Shown here piece by piece: positions 45,245 through 55,749 of a DNA stretch of 64,000 nt. The notes beneath the pieces were generated by a model. The model worked only from the letters and a program-made list of their open reading frames with translations, was not told the DNA's origin and ran no database searches. The DNA lies in assembly GCA_022702545.1 (NCBI GenBank), contig JAHRBC010000009.1, positions 1 through 64,000 on the forward strand, given 5' to 3'. The first letter of the stretch is position 1. Each line of letters opens with the position of its first letter. Source of the DNA: Phycomyces nitens. Lineage: Eukaryota > Mucoromycota > Mucoromycetes > Mucorales > Phycomycetaceae. The translations under genes and the position numbers were made by a program.

Positions 45245-46359
45245 ATGTCAAACCAAAGAAGGAATATTGCTCCACGACCTGCTGACGACGATGTCAATAT
45301 GCAGACGGTCATCACGAATCTCCAAGAGGATCTTGCCTCAATTAGAGGCGACATGACCACGATGAACAGAAGAATGGGGACTCTTATTGAGTCCAACCTC
45401 ACTGTCATTGCTGCCACAAGTATTGTGGCTCCAGTACCTGTTCTTGCCTCTGTTGCTGCCCCAACTGCCGAGGCCACAAATGAATCGATGTCTGATGCAA
45501 AGAAACGTGTGTTTGTAGGTGTCACCAGATATAATATCCTATCAACTAAATTCTTATTTTGATCAAACAGAAAGATATTCGTGAATATTTGTGGCAGCCA
45601 AAGTTGAGGTCAAGGGCGTTGGTTGACATCCAGGCAAATAACAACAAGCCAAGGTGGGATGTCCATACTCACTTTGACGAGAGTCCCAACAAGGAGCTGG
45701 TAGAACGTCTACTGGCTTACCTTGGGCCAAATTTTGTTGGCTCGCCCTTGAGAAGAAGTGACATTCGAGAGAAAGTCTACAGAAACTTCTGTAGCCGTCG
45801 TCAGGAGCAGAGAAAGTCTTCTGAGAAGAAGGCAGTCTCCAACGCTCGTTCGAGAAGGGCAAACCGTGAAAAAGATGTAGGTTGTATACTATTCAAACTA
45901 GAGACAAATATTAATGAATACATGTTGGATATTTGTTAGCATTTCGAACGTCGCATGACTGCCTTTCTCAAACATAAGGAGGCCATTGAGCAGGCAATGG
46001 GGCAAGTTTGTTCTGGTCTGCTTCAGAAAGAAGCAATGTCTGAAGGAGAATCAGACAACGATACTTCAAAGACTCTTGGCAAGCGTCGGGTCTCCGTTTA
46101 TCGCCCAAGCTGGAGAAGCGATGAGGTAAATTATTCTGTAAACAATATATAATAATATATTTATTAAGATATCATTTTTGAAATATTAACAAATGCTATT
46201 TAGTTCAACCGGTTTATTGAAATCGTTGACTCATTCGTTTCTCTTGACTTGGGGATGAATGCTCATCAGATGCTGTCAAGAGATCTCAAAGGAGTCAGAG
46301 ACTTAGCAGTCCCTGGTGACTTGGCCGCCCGTCTGCCTCCTTGGGTCATAAGAAATTAA
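45245..46359 (+). CDS. orfB protein, intact (E4)
   Basis: Exons 45245-45514, 45571-45876, 45940-46125 and 46204-46359, GT-AG introns, 918 nt, 305 aa. Same parts as in E5: NQRRNIAPRP start, helix with LQEDLASIRGDMTTMNRRM (coiled-coil-like), exon 2 with NNNKPRWDVH and ARSRRANREKD, exon 3 with KEAMSEGESD and YRPSWRSDE before the donor, exon 4 starting FNRFIEIVDSFV. Exon 2 (306 nt) and exon 3 (186 nt) match E5 in length exactly. Convergent with the E4 transposase, 132 bp apart. No known family recognised. Confidence 0.85.
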
Positions 46360-46491
46360 ATAAAAAATAAATAAAAAACAATTGTTTTATTTTACTCTTG
46401 CTTACGTATTTAATCCCAAAGACATGTTTAAAGGCAATGAATGTTTTGTTTTGTTCTTTTTAAAAGAAACAAGTATTTATTTATTAATGCT

Positions 46492-49400
46492 TTAAGCATA
46501 CATCTTTTTTGGTAAAGGAATGACCAGCATCTTCACATTAACACCAGACACCAGCTCAGCAGTCGCGACTTCCAAAAGAATACGATGTACTGGCAATATA
46601 CAATGATAATCATCTGGAGAGAAACTTGGCGAGCAGACCTCAACTCCTTCGTATTCACGTGTTCTACTTGGCATGTTGATGAGCCATCTCACGAAAGCAA
46701 AGACATGAGTGGAATTATTTCCGATTGATGAACAACTGAGCTTGTGGAGGAACAAGTACTGAATTTGTCCTGTGTATGCTCGTGGAGGATCACCAACTCT
46801 ACCCAGGAATAGTGCTTGAATGAATGACCCACGGTCTACGGAACCATTTTTGCCTTTATACGTCTGGCCGAGAAGATTGATAGATTTTATCTTTGTGATA
46901 TGATTATCAACAAAGATACCTGAAGACGTTGCCTGATGATAATGCTGAAGACTTGGTATACCATACGATAGCCGATAGTACTCCAACAACTGGAGATAAT
47001 CTGTATCATCCATTACAGATGGCTTTCTCACCAAGAGAGGGAAGGCAGAGAGAGGAAGGGGCTCATTTCCCTTTATCGGAAATTCAGGCTTTAAAGATGC
47101 ACGCACAAATAGCTGAAGTATAAATGGCGTGTGTGAAAGAGGGGCAGAGGAGGAGGTGGCAGTTGTGGATGATGATGTGAGTTTTGACAGAAGAGGACGG
47201 AAAGAAGCTTGGTTCGGACAGGAGAGCATTTTTTGTACGTAGTCGCCCTTGTACATGTCTTCAACAAAAGTCTTCATGAATGTGGACTCAAATCCATCTC
47301 TTCTGTTGGTGTCGATCTTCTTCAACAGGCCATTGTACCTCTCGAACCCAAACAGCCAATAACCATACACAGGTCCAAAATCACGAATGGTTTCGCGAAG
47401 ATGGATGTGCAGGTGCATGTTGCAGGTGAGAGTGGGAGCAGGATACAATTCTTCGCATTTCTGACAGAATCTTTCCAAATGGGCATGGGCGTCGTCAAGG
47501 TCATCAAACGTGATTGTTGGTGTTGCAAGGAGACGGCAAGCATCAACAAAGTCAATCCAATTCTTGAACTTATCCAGAGGAAGAACGTCTCTGAGCAGCA
47601 CAGGAGAATACACCAACACCCAGGATTTCCATTCATCAGCCTTCATATATGGAAATCCTCTACTGATCTTCGTCTTCAAAATGGTGTAGTCAGTTGGCAC
47701 CACCATTGATTCGGCCATTACTTGCATAGAAGCCAGCTTCCTATCCGTGATTAGACCACTAGTAGTCCACGTCTTGACCATCCTCTTGGCTGTACCCAAG
47801 AATAGGTTATGCATGGGATCAATGATCGTTCCACGTACTAGATCAAAGTATCCAAGGCGATGGAGTTGCGACCATCGAACACCATTTTCGACCTCCAACT
47901 CATGCCTTTCTGAGGGCGTACTTGCACTCTTCCACACCTCAGCATGCAAACGGTTCTCCACACCATGATGACGACGCCACCCAGACTCATTGAACCCACG
48001 GAAGTCCACACTGCTTGTCCCAGGAAGATGAGAAAATTTGCGACAACACTTGTAACAGGCGTTTGTGCTGTTATGGGATGTGAATCCACTTGTCTTTCTG
48101 GCTGCAGGGATGTCACATGCTACCATGAACAAAGCTGCATGGACGGTTGCTCCAGAAATGCATTCAAAGGTTGGGATAGTCATTCCCACGTACAGTTGTT
48201 CCAACTCATCAACCAAAGGCTTGAGATAATAGTTAATCTCTTCGGACTTTGGCTCCTTTGGCCCAGGCATGAGTCCAACAAGGATAGTGTTCTCTGCCTT
48301 AAACCGCTCCTCACGAGGCAAGTTGTTAACCACCAAGTAAATGGCCCCACAAGAGTATGTGACCCTGTCAAAGGGCTGGAACCAATCAATGTTCAACGTC
48401 AACATCAAAGAACGAGGATGGGCAACAAAAGATTCACCACTGATGTCTTTCAACTCCTTCCACATAACACCGTCAAAGATGTCGCACATTGTATCCATGA
48501 TCTTGAGCTCCTGATTCCAGTGTTGAATGCTTGCTTCAAAATCAGGGCGAAGGAAAAGAATTTTCAAGGCATGCTTCAATGACTGGTATTGGAACACGCG
48601 CTTGGGAACCAATGCTCCAGACGATGTAACCTTGGTCAACTTGCAGTTGCAGGTCAGACGTGCACCAACTTTCGTGAAAACACAGTGAGGGGGGACAGAC
48701 TGGTTTTCTTCATAAACTGCGTGGCAATCAGGACAGGCTACGAATCTCCTGATACCGTTGGAAATCGCAGAATATCCTGTCATTCTTTGCAGACCAAGAA
48801 GACTGGATGGGAGCTGGAAATCCTGCTCGTAAATCGTCAAGAGTGTGTTGATGAACTCGATCAAGACAACAGCACCCTTGTTGACCACATAGCGGGATGC
48901 AAAGAGGACAACAAAAACGGCAATAAACCTGTGCACAGGATTTTCAGGCATATTGGGGGTTGGGAAAGGGTCTATTTTAAAATCGAAAAAATTAATATTC
49001 AATTCTTTTCAGGCTTTTTCTTTGCTGCTTTCTCTTTGCTTTTGGCTATGCAACACGCACCTTCACTGTCGAATTCCTCAACCTCGATCTCAACTTCATC
49101 TTCGCCTTCATCTTCTTCATCATCGCTTTCGTCATCGTGTTCGCCATCGGCATTGGCCTCATTAGCAACTGAATCGCCCTCATCCAGCATTACATCGGCA
49201 TCCCAAAAGGTGAGTTGGTCTGACCGTCCAATACATCCGAGGGTCCAGACTGTTGAGTAGAAATGACCGCTTATAGAATATAATAGTTTCTTAGTCTCTA
49301 CTTTTTTTCAAATAAACTTTTCTTACATTGAATATCAATATCCATGTCTGCTTGAGTGTCTGTGTTTCATACCGCCGAAATTATTATACAATACATAAAA

Positions 49401-49570
49401 ATAAACACTGAAATTATCATACCAATCTCATTTGAGTTGCTCTGTTCAATTCTTGCTCTCTTGCTATGACACTGAGCAGTTCGGCTTGCTACCAATGTGT
49501 AGCCTTGGCCATTGTTGTTGCATCTATTGCAATAGCACTTGGTGTTGTAAAAAGTATTTGAAGATGACAT
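46492..49570 (-). CDS. Tnp2 (Transposase_21) CACTA transposase, intact (E4)
   Basis: Exons 49570-49423, 49359-49327, 49249-49061 and 48971-46492; 2850 nt, 949 aa, no stop. Exon 1 carries KCYCNRC...CHSKRARIEQ, the same CxCxxC...H arrangement as E5. Exon 3 is strongly acidic (DDESDDEEDEGEDE). Exon 4 has CPDCHAVY, LTLNIDWFQPFDR, NNLPREER, GLMPGPKEP, ACDIPAARK, DPMHNLFLGTAKR, GYWLFGFERYN and ILPVHRILLEVA. The G of FDG is R here, a change next to the conserved core. It should recognise E4 and possibly E5 ends, which share CACTGGAAAAATGGG. Confidence 0.92.
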
Positions 49571-49814
49571 TGTGTTTGTGTTTATAATGTTAAAACAAAA
49601 AGGAAACGAGTGTTACATATACTTTATTTATTAATATTTTATAGTGGTAAAAAAGCAACGTTGTTTTATTCTTTTTAATCAAGCCAATGGGGTCAAGCAA
49701 AAGAACGTTTTTAATCAGAACACAAAAAAAGGTGTTGAGCTGCAAATTTGCCCTAATTTTCCTCAGGTAGACAGCTTTGCTCACACATGAGTATTCAGAC
49801 CCATTTTTCCAGTG

Positions 49815-49946
49815 GGGTACACGCCTGTTCCTCTTGTAGTCGGTTACTAGTTCACTGGGTAACAAGTTCTGGACTCGTTCTTCAATCTCGAACTGGCTAA
49901 GTGTTTTATTGTCAGATGTCTTTTGGTGTCTTTCAACCGGATCCAT
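49815..49946 (-). pseudogene. gag, 5' part (split by E4)
   Basis: About 44 codons from ATG (49946, MDPVERHQ) to the E4 border at 49815. The frame continues at 33685 once E4 and one GGG copy are removed. Reading from 49814 onward enters E4. The ATG lies about 40 bp inside the 5' LTR, after the primer-binding region. Confidence 0.85.
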
Positions 49947-49969
49947 CAAAGTTTCTTAGGAGGAAAAAT

Positions 49970-49984
49970 AGCTTCAGCTACCAA
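49970..49984 (-). promoter_or_regulatory. Probable primer-binding site of the Ty3/gypsy element
   Basis: One or two bases inside the 5' LTR the minus strand reads TGGTAGCTGAAGC, complementary to a tRNA ending GCTACCA. This fits initiator tRNA-Met of many fungi, but I cannot verify it against the host tRNA. Confidence 0.5.
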
Positions 49985-50022
49985 TTGTCGTTCCTGATCT
50001 GGGATGGTCTTCCTTTTACTAT

Positions 50023-50329
50023 TGTAATGACTATGGGGTCTGAGTTGGAAACGAGGCTAGTTGTAGAAAACTAGTCACGTGGAAAGAGGTTTTTGAGCTT
50101 GAGAGATGCTTTTTATTGATAGGAACTTAACAAGTATTTATACTAGAACGACTGTGTTTACTTAACACACAATAATACAAAACGTCAACTAAGACATATG
50201 GAACCAGGAGAGACATTGACACGAGGGGAAGACAGATACAAACAATGGCCAAGATACAAACAATGATATTGTTAGAGCTACTTGGTGATTATAAAGGTTT
50301 TAGGCAGCGCTTCACTCTTGGCCACAACA
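50023..50329 (+). mobile_element. Solo LTR of an unrelated family
   Basis: TGTAATGACTATGGGG...GCCACAACA, 307 bp, inserted in the 5' LTR with CTAT on both sides (50019-50022 and 50330-50333). No relative elsewhere in the window. Confidence 0.75.
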
Positions 50330-50553
50330 CTATAACAAAGCCAAAAGGTCAATCCCACTGGGGAAACAGGAGTATATGTAAAATCAAAGAGAGGATAAAA
50401 GATATCTTTTTATTGTTATGACTTTGGTTATCTTATATAGTTCTCTAACTAATACTGCGCATTACCCGCAGTAGCTATTATATGATATTTTCATAAAAGA
50501 AGAGACATTGTACTGCGGTTAATCATCTTCAGATTTTACAGATTCATCAAAAT

Positions 50554-50863
50554 TGTCCAACAATTTTGATGAATCTGTAAAATCTGATGATGATTAACCG
50601 CAGTACTTCTTTACGCGCAGTAACATCGTCCTGAGCATTAACCGCAGTACAATGTCTCTTCTTTTATTAAAATATCATATAATAGCTACTGCGGGTAATG
50701 CGCAGTATTAGTTAGAAAACTATATAAGATAACCAAAGTCATAACAATAAAAAGGTATCTTTTATCCTCTCTTTGATTTTACATATACTCCTGTTTCCCC
50801 AGTGGGATTGACCTTTTGGCTTTGTTATAGTAAAAGGAAGACCATCCCAGATCAGGAACAACA
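50554..50863 (+). mobile_element. Inverted solo LTR of the same family
   Basis: TGTCCAACAATTTTGATG...AGGAACAACA, 310 bp, the same LTR as 28854-29164 in opposite orientation to the host LTR. AAAT duplications flank it (50550-50553 and 50864-50867). Makes a near-perfect palindrome centred at about 50558. Confidence 0.85.
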
Positions 50864-50899
50864 AAATAATGTCCTACACAAGAACAACAAAAAGCAAAA

Positions 50900-50973
50900 T
50901 GATTTCTGCCAGACTTGAACTGGCGACCGTCTGTGTGTTAGACAGACGTGATAACCAACTACACCAAGAAACC
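50900..50973 (-). tRNA. tRNA-Val(AAC)
   Basis: Acceptor GGTTTCT pairs with AGAAATC, discriminator A. Anticodon stem TCTGT/ACAGA with loop CTAACAC gives anticodon AAC. T arm GCCAG/CTGGC with TTCAAGT. 74 nt, no intron. TTTTGCTTTTT follows on the minus strand as a Pol III terminator. Confidence 0.94.
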
Positions 50974-50981
50974 CACACACT

Positions 50982-52168
50982 TGACACGGGTGTTGTAGGG
51001 TTTTCAGCTTCGCCCACTTCTCTCCATTTCACGTGACTTTTCCAAGGTCTTCCCTGCTAGAAAGCGTGACGTAGCATCCTGATCAACTTGGCAATGTCAC
51101 CTTTCTCCATTTGCAAGTCACCTTATTTCTCATATCTCCCTTTTCTCCGCACTTCTTTGATTTTCCATATTTGTCACCCTCGCTCTCATTTCAAACCCCT
51201 CCTATCCATTTCCATATTTATCCATTGTACACTATTTTTGTCATCTATCTTCCCTTCCCTTCTCCCCACGTTGCTGTCTGTGCGCACTTATCTTTCTCTT
51301 CATGTTATCTACCTCTTTACACCCTCTCACACATCGGAACTTCATTTTATTCATACCCCTTCATATCTCTGTCCCTTCTCTCACACTGCTCACTTTATCA
51401 TATTACTGTTATCCATATCTTCATACTTCATATTTACATTGTCTTCGCACATTTTCATATCTCATTTTGTCTTATCATATTTGTCCTCCATTTTTATATT
51501 ATCACCTTCACTGTATATCCCATTTTCTCATACTATCATATCTTATTTTATCTTATCATCTCATACCTCTCCCCCAAAGTCATTATTATCCTTATCCATT
51601 ATCTCATATACTGTTCTATTTTTCATTCACACACCCAATTCCTATATTTTATTATTAATCAATTCACCATTTATCACTAAGTAACATTTTACGAAGTCTA
51701 TATAAGAGACCAAAATTTCAATCAATAAACATTATCAGTTATCTCTCTCTTATTTTCCGTCCCTGAATTAGTGAATTGTCTTGTATAGAAATTCCTAAAC
51801 ATACTTCGTGCCAAGATTGATTTTTCTTTTCATCCTTTTCCCTTTTTCCTGATTTTATAACTTCCCAGTACCTTGCTGTCAACTTGATTAATTGTCCTGA
51901 GCGAAATTATCTAGTTCTCTCTCTATTTGTATTCCTATCCCTTGTATCCGTTGCTGTCAAGAATATATCTAACTGTCCCGAGCGAAGTTCATATATCTCT
52001 GTCTATTTCTTCATTTTCTCTTCTTTTGTCCTCTTGCTGTCTTTGAATTGCGGTTCTACCCCCGTTATATTCATTCTTTATCGCACCCTCGTTATTGTCA
52101 ACGTGAGGTATTCAATTTACTATATTTTTCTGACTCGTTTTCACTCACAACAAACTCAACACGCGTCA
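50982..52168 (+). mobile_element. LTR-like unit, type D, upstream of tRNA-Val
   Basis: Begins TGACACGGGTGTTG and ends CTCAACACGCGTCA (inverted ends of about 14 bp), 1187 bp, with perfect CACT duplications (50978-50981 and 52169-52172). It starts 8 bp from the 5' end of the tRNA gene. Interior is pyrimidine-rich with spurious open frames; two diverged copies of tgtcc(t/c)gagcga occur at about 51895 and 51976. No retrotransposon protein. Confidence 0.7.
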
Positions 52169-52493
52169 CACTTCTTCTGTGTAAAGATCAATTTTCTGGA
52201 GTCAAACCCCGATAACATACTTCTTTAGCCCATACCTCTTTAACTAGCACTGCAAAAATGACCCCAATTTTCATATATACAGCAACTGGGAATTCCAGGA
52301 CACAGAAAACATAAAATTGTAATTCAGACAGTTTTTGTAAATTAAGTACTTGAATAATTATTAGACAGTTTCATTGGTTCTGATGGGCGGTGTAGAAATA
52401 AAAAAGCATTATCAACTCAGAAATAAATAAAATGAGCTGTGCCTTGAACTTCTCTCTTTTACTGCTAAACCAAACGCAAATATTTTATTAAAA

Positions 52494-55400
52494 ATGGCCC
52501 CAATCCGCAACTCAAAAGTTACAAAAGAATGCAGATGCTCTGTTTGCGAAAAGAAGCATGGTGGCTACGACGTGGTACCTATTCAGACCTTCAAACGTCA
52601 TATGAAAAATGAAGAAACACAAAGCATTTTAAATGCACAAAAACATAAGAGATTATAATTATATTTATTTATATTTCAGATAATAATAAATTTATTATAG
52701 AGGCCAGGCAATCTGTTGAAAACACTGTATCCATGGATACAGCTCAAGATGAAGAATTGATTGATATCCGTAGTCCTGACAATGATATGGATTATGATTT
52801 CAATGGTAAAGACATTATTTTTGATTGTTAATTTGAGTTTAATAATAATATTCCTTTTTAGTAGATTCGGTTGACAGCACCAATGCTGACACTTAATCTC
52901 AGAAAGGAACCTTACCTCTTTCTGAGAACGACACTTTGTTTGATGATGAGGATGACAATTGCTCTGCTTCTGATGAATCAGATGGCAATGATTCAAGTGA
53001 CAATGAGATTGTTGATGATGAAGGTATGTACAGTACTAAATATAATACTTGTCCTGAAACAAAAATAATGGATTAATAATATTTTCATTTTAAATAGACT
53101 ATTCTTCAGAATCTGTCTCAGAATTAGGTTTCATTCACTGATTCATTGTTACTACAATTGCCATCTTCATATCATTATATGTTGTTAACGGAGGTGCCGT
53201 AGTCTTAATTGCAATTGTGAACAAGGTCTTGGAATTCTTTTGCGACCCATTCCGTCTTCCTGTGAGTGTTCAAGGCCTCAGACGATTGGCTGGTCTTGAC
53301 GTCTTGTCAAACGGTGTAAAGAAGTATGTTGCTTGTGGTGAATGCCATAGCATTTATGAGAACGATGACTCCACTCCTTCTTGCTGCTTGTTTGACAAGT
53401 TTGGAAAAAACTCCTTGTGTGGAACTCCATTGTTCAAGTCCAGATCTGGATCTAGGATCCCAAAGAAAACGTATGTGTTTCACTCCATCAAGAAATCACT
53501 GGAGCTGTTCTTTGGCCGCCCTGAGTTTGAAGATGATATCAGTTCGTGGAATCGTGGTCCAAAGGCAAAGGACATGATGTTTGATGTATACGACGGTGCA
53601 ATGTGGAATGAAGTATTGGATATCAATGGCATTCCCTTTGTTGACAGTGACCGTTCATTAATGTTGACCCTCAACATTGACTGGTTCCAGCCATTCGATG
53701 GAGTCACATATTCTTGTGGAGCCATATACCTTGCCATTAACAATCTTCCTCGAGATATCCAGTTCAAGAAGGAGAACATTATCCTTGTTGGATTAATGCC
53801 AGGGCCAAGAGAAGCGAAGACATCAGAGATCAACAATTATCTCAGACCTCTTGTAGACGAATTGGAAGAGCTATACCAGGGTATCAAAATCAAGACCCAT
53901 CAATACTCATCTGGTGCAACCGTCTGTGCCGCTCTCTTTCTGGTCGCTTGTGACATCCCTGCTGCAAGGAAAGTATGTGGATTTACGTCCCATATGAGTA
54001 CAAACGCCTGCCACAAATGCAATCGTCGGTTCAATCGGTTAGCTGGAACAAACTCTGTTGATTATTCTGGATTTGATTCTTCAAAGTGGCTCCTTTGCAC
54101 TAGAGATGATAATCGTAAGGATGCTGAGGTCTGGAGAAATGCACCCACTCAAGCTGAGAGGCAGCGCCTTGAAGTTGCCAGTGGTGTTCGCTGGTCCGAA
54201 CTGCATCGTCTCCAGTACTTTGATGTTGTCCCCTGCACAATCATCGATCCAATGCATAATCTTTTCTTAGGCACTGCCAAGAGGATGATGGAGAGATGGG
54301 TTGCAGATGGAGTAATCAATGATAAGAGTCTCGTTGCCATGCAGAAGATGGTGGAGAAGATGGTGTTGCCGGCCGATTATACCCAGATTAAGACGAAGAT
54401 TGGAAAAGGGTTTCCATTTATGAAGGCAGACGAGTGGAAATCGTGGTGCCTGGTTTATTCTCCAGTGGCGTTAAAGGGCGTAATTCCAGACCTTCACTTC
54501 TCAAACTGGATGCATTTCGTCAATGCATGCCGTCTACTTACCAAGCCCAGTGTTTCTGACAATGAGATCGAGCAAGGCCACGCATCTCTTGAGCTGTTCT
54601 GTAAAGGATGTGAGGAGATTTACGATCATAGTCTTCTGTCCCCAAACATGCACCTCCACCTCCACCTTCGCCAGACAATCAATGACTTTGGACCGTTCTA
54701 TGGTTACTGGCTCTTTAGCTTCGAAAGGTACAACAGTATCTTAAAAAACATAGACACAAACAGGCAAAGTGGGTTCGAATCAACCTACATGAGACAATTC
54801 CTGGAAGAAACCTATAAGAATGATCATGTCCGTACAATTTTGAAGCACCAACCAAGTTTTCCTTGTGCCAACATTTTGTACAAGTTGACAAATGCAGACC
54901 ATCAAAAGCATTCAACAATAACTGTCCAAAACACTCAAATTCAATTCTCGCTCCCAGACTTCCTTGAATCAGCTGAAAATCCACATATACCTGTCCAAGG
55001 CAATGAGCCCCTTCCATTACCTATAACTATGCAGCAAAAGCGATCAAAAGCAATGATTCCAAAGGAAGAATATGATTGCTTGGTTGAGTACTACCAGGTT
55101 GCGTATAATGACAATGAGATCCGTAGCTGCAAAGACACAATGCAAGGCACGGCTTTTGTGAATGACTGGTTCAAAAAGCTGAAGTCAGTTAATCTCCTAG
55201 GCCAGACATTCAAGGGCATCAATGGCAAAGAGAATTGCGGATCGTATATTCAAGCGATTTTTATTGAAAACAAGACTGGAGTAGAGTACGCATATGTTGG
55301 AGAGATTCAATACCTATTTATTCATACATTTAGCCCTGTTGTTTCTTCTCTGCACCATGAAAATGTCCACAATAGTCAGCATACCTTTGCTTTCGTAAAG

Positions 55401-55598
55401 TGGTTCAAAACTACATCAGACAGGAGTAGAGAATTTGAGGGAATTGAGATTGTTGAAGATGCCTTCTACCCTCTTGATTTCGAGTGTATCCTCCCAGTAC
55501 ATCGTATCCTAATGTCTGTTGCAATCATGGAGTACAAAACAACTGGAGATATTAGAAAAAGACTTGTAGTCCCTCTTCCCAGAAAGATCTCTTATTAA
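52494..55598 (+). pseudogene. Tnp2 CACTA transposase with two stops (E6)
   Basis: Exon 1 from ATG 52494 holds ECRCSVC...TFKRHMKNEE. Exon 2 is about 52700-52804, exon 3 52865-53023, exon 4 53098-55598. The donor of exon 1 is not obvious. In-frame TAA at 52894-52896 (acidic exon 3) and TGA at 53139-53141 (GFIH-stop-FIVTTIAIF) interrupt the gene. Both fit C-to-T changes of CAA and CGA, and the second lies where E4 and E5 read VHRFIAVF/VHRAIAIF. The remaining 793-aa frame (from 53217) has all Tnp2 blocks: CGECHSIY, LNIDWFQPFDG, NNLPRD, GLMPGPREA, ACDIPAARK, DPMHNLFLGTAKR, GYWLFSFERYN and ILPVHRILMSVA. Confidence 0.88.
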
Positions 55599-55601
55599 TT
55601 T

Positions 55602-55675
55602 ATTATTTTTATTTTTATTTTTATTTTTATTTTTATTTTTATTTTTATTTCCTTTTACTTTTACTTTTACTTTTA
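55602..55675. repeat. (ATTTTT)n and (CTTTTA)n simple repeat
   Basis: About eight ATTTTT units followed by CTTTTA units immediately after the E6 transposase stop codon, between the convergent transposase and orfB. Confidence 0.85.
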
Positions 55676-55749
55676 TCTAACCCCATTATATATTCTATAT
55701 TAATCCAAAAATAAGTCGTTTGTCATTTACGAAAATGTTTTATTCATCT

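Larger units (their letters stand above)
33686..49814 (-). mobile_element. E4: CACTA element inside gag, itself containing E3 and E5
   Basis: Perfect terminal inverted repeats of about 32 bp starting CACTGGAAAAATGGGTCTG; GGG lies on both sides (33683-33685 and 49815-49817). Removing E4 and one GGG restores an uninterrupted gag frame. Gene order from its right end: transposase (-), orfB (+), gene C (-). The left subterminal region is split by E3. Without E3 it is about 6.5 kb and looks coding-competent. Confidence 0.93.
28854..50878 (-). mobile_element. Ty3/gypsy-type LTR retrotransposon, interrupted
   Basis: Outer ends TGTCGTTCCTGATC (28854) and CCTACA (50878) are flanked by CAAG (28850-28853 and 50879-50882), a 4-bp duplication. 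Order on the minus strand: 5' LTR, primer site, gag, pol (protease, RT, RNase H, integrase), polypurine tract, 3' LTR, so Ty3/gypsy gene order. Removing the nested E4 (16.1 kb) and the two LTR insertions leaves an element of about 5.3 kb. It sits between two convergent tRNA genes, 57 bp and 21 bp from their 3' ends. Confidence 0.93.
49986..50878 (-). repeat. 5' LTR (right copy), with two LTR insertions
   Basis: Matches the left LTR but is interrupted by a 307-bp solo LTR and a 310-bp inverted solo LTR of its own family. It also lacks the 43-bp segment between tactgcggtt repeats. Its far end, aaataatgtcctaca, is recovered after the inverted insertion. Confidence 0.88.

Noticed and set aside
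47209..49260. Plus-strand open frames of 166-223 residues opposite the E4 transposase
   Set aside because: Shadows of the Tnp2 coding sequence; they follow its codon pattern and cross its introns.
49590..49949. 119-residue frame combining gag N-terminus with E4 sequence
   Set aside because: Only 49946-49815 is gag; the rest is the E4 end read by chance, and the first codon of the longer frame is TTG rather than ATG.
51088..51684. Three overlapping long open frames on the plus strand
   Set aside because: Open in several frames at once because of pyrimidine-rich low complexity inside LTR-like unit D; no domain or conserved partner.
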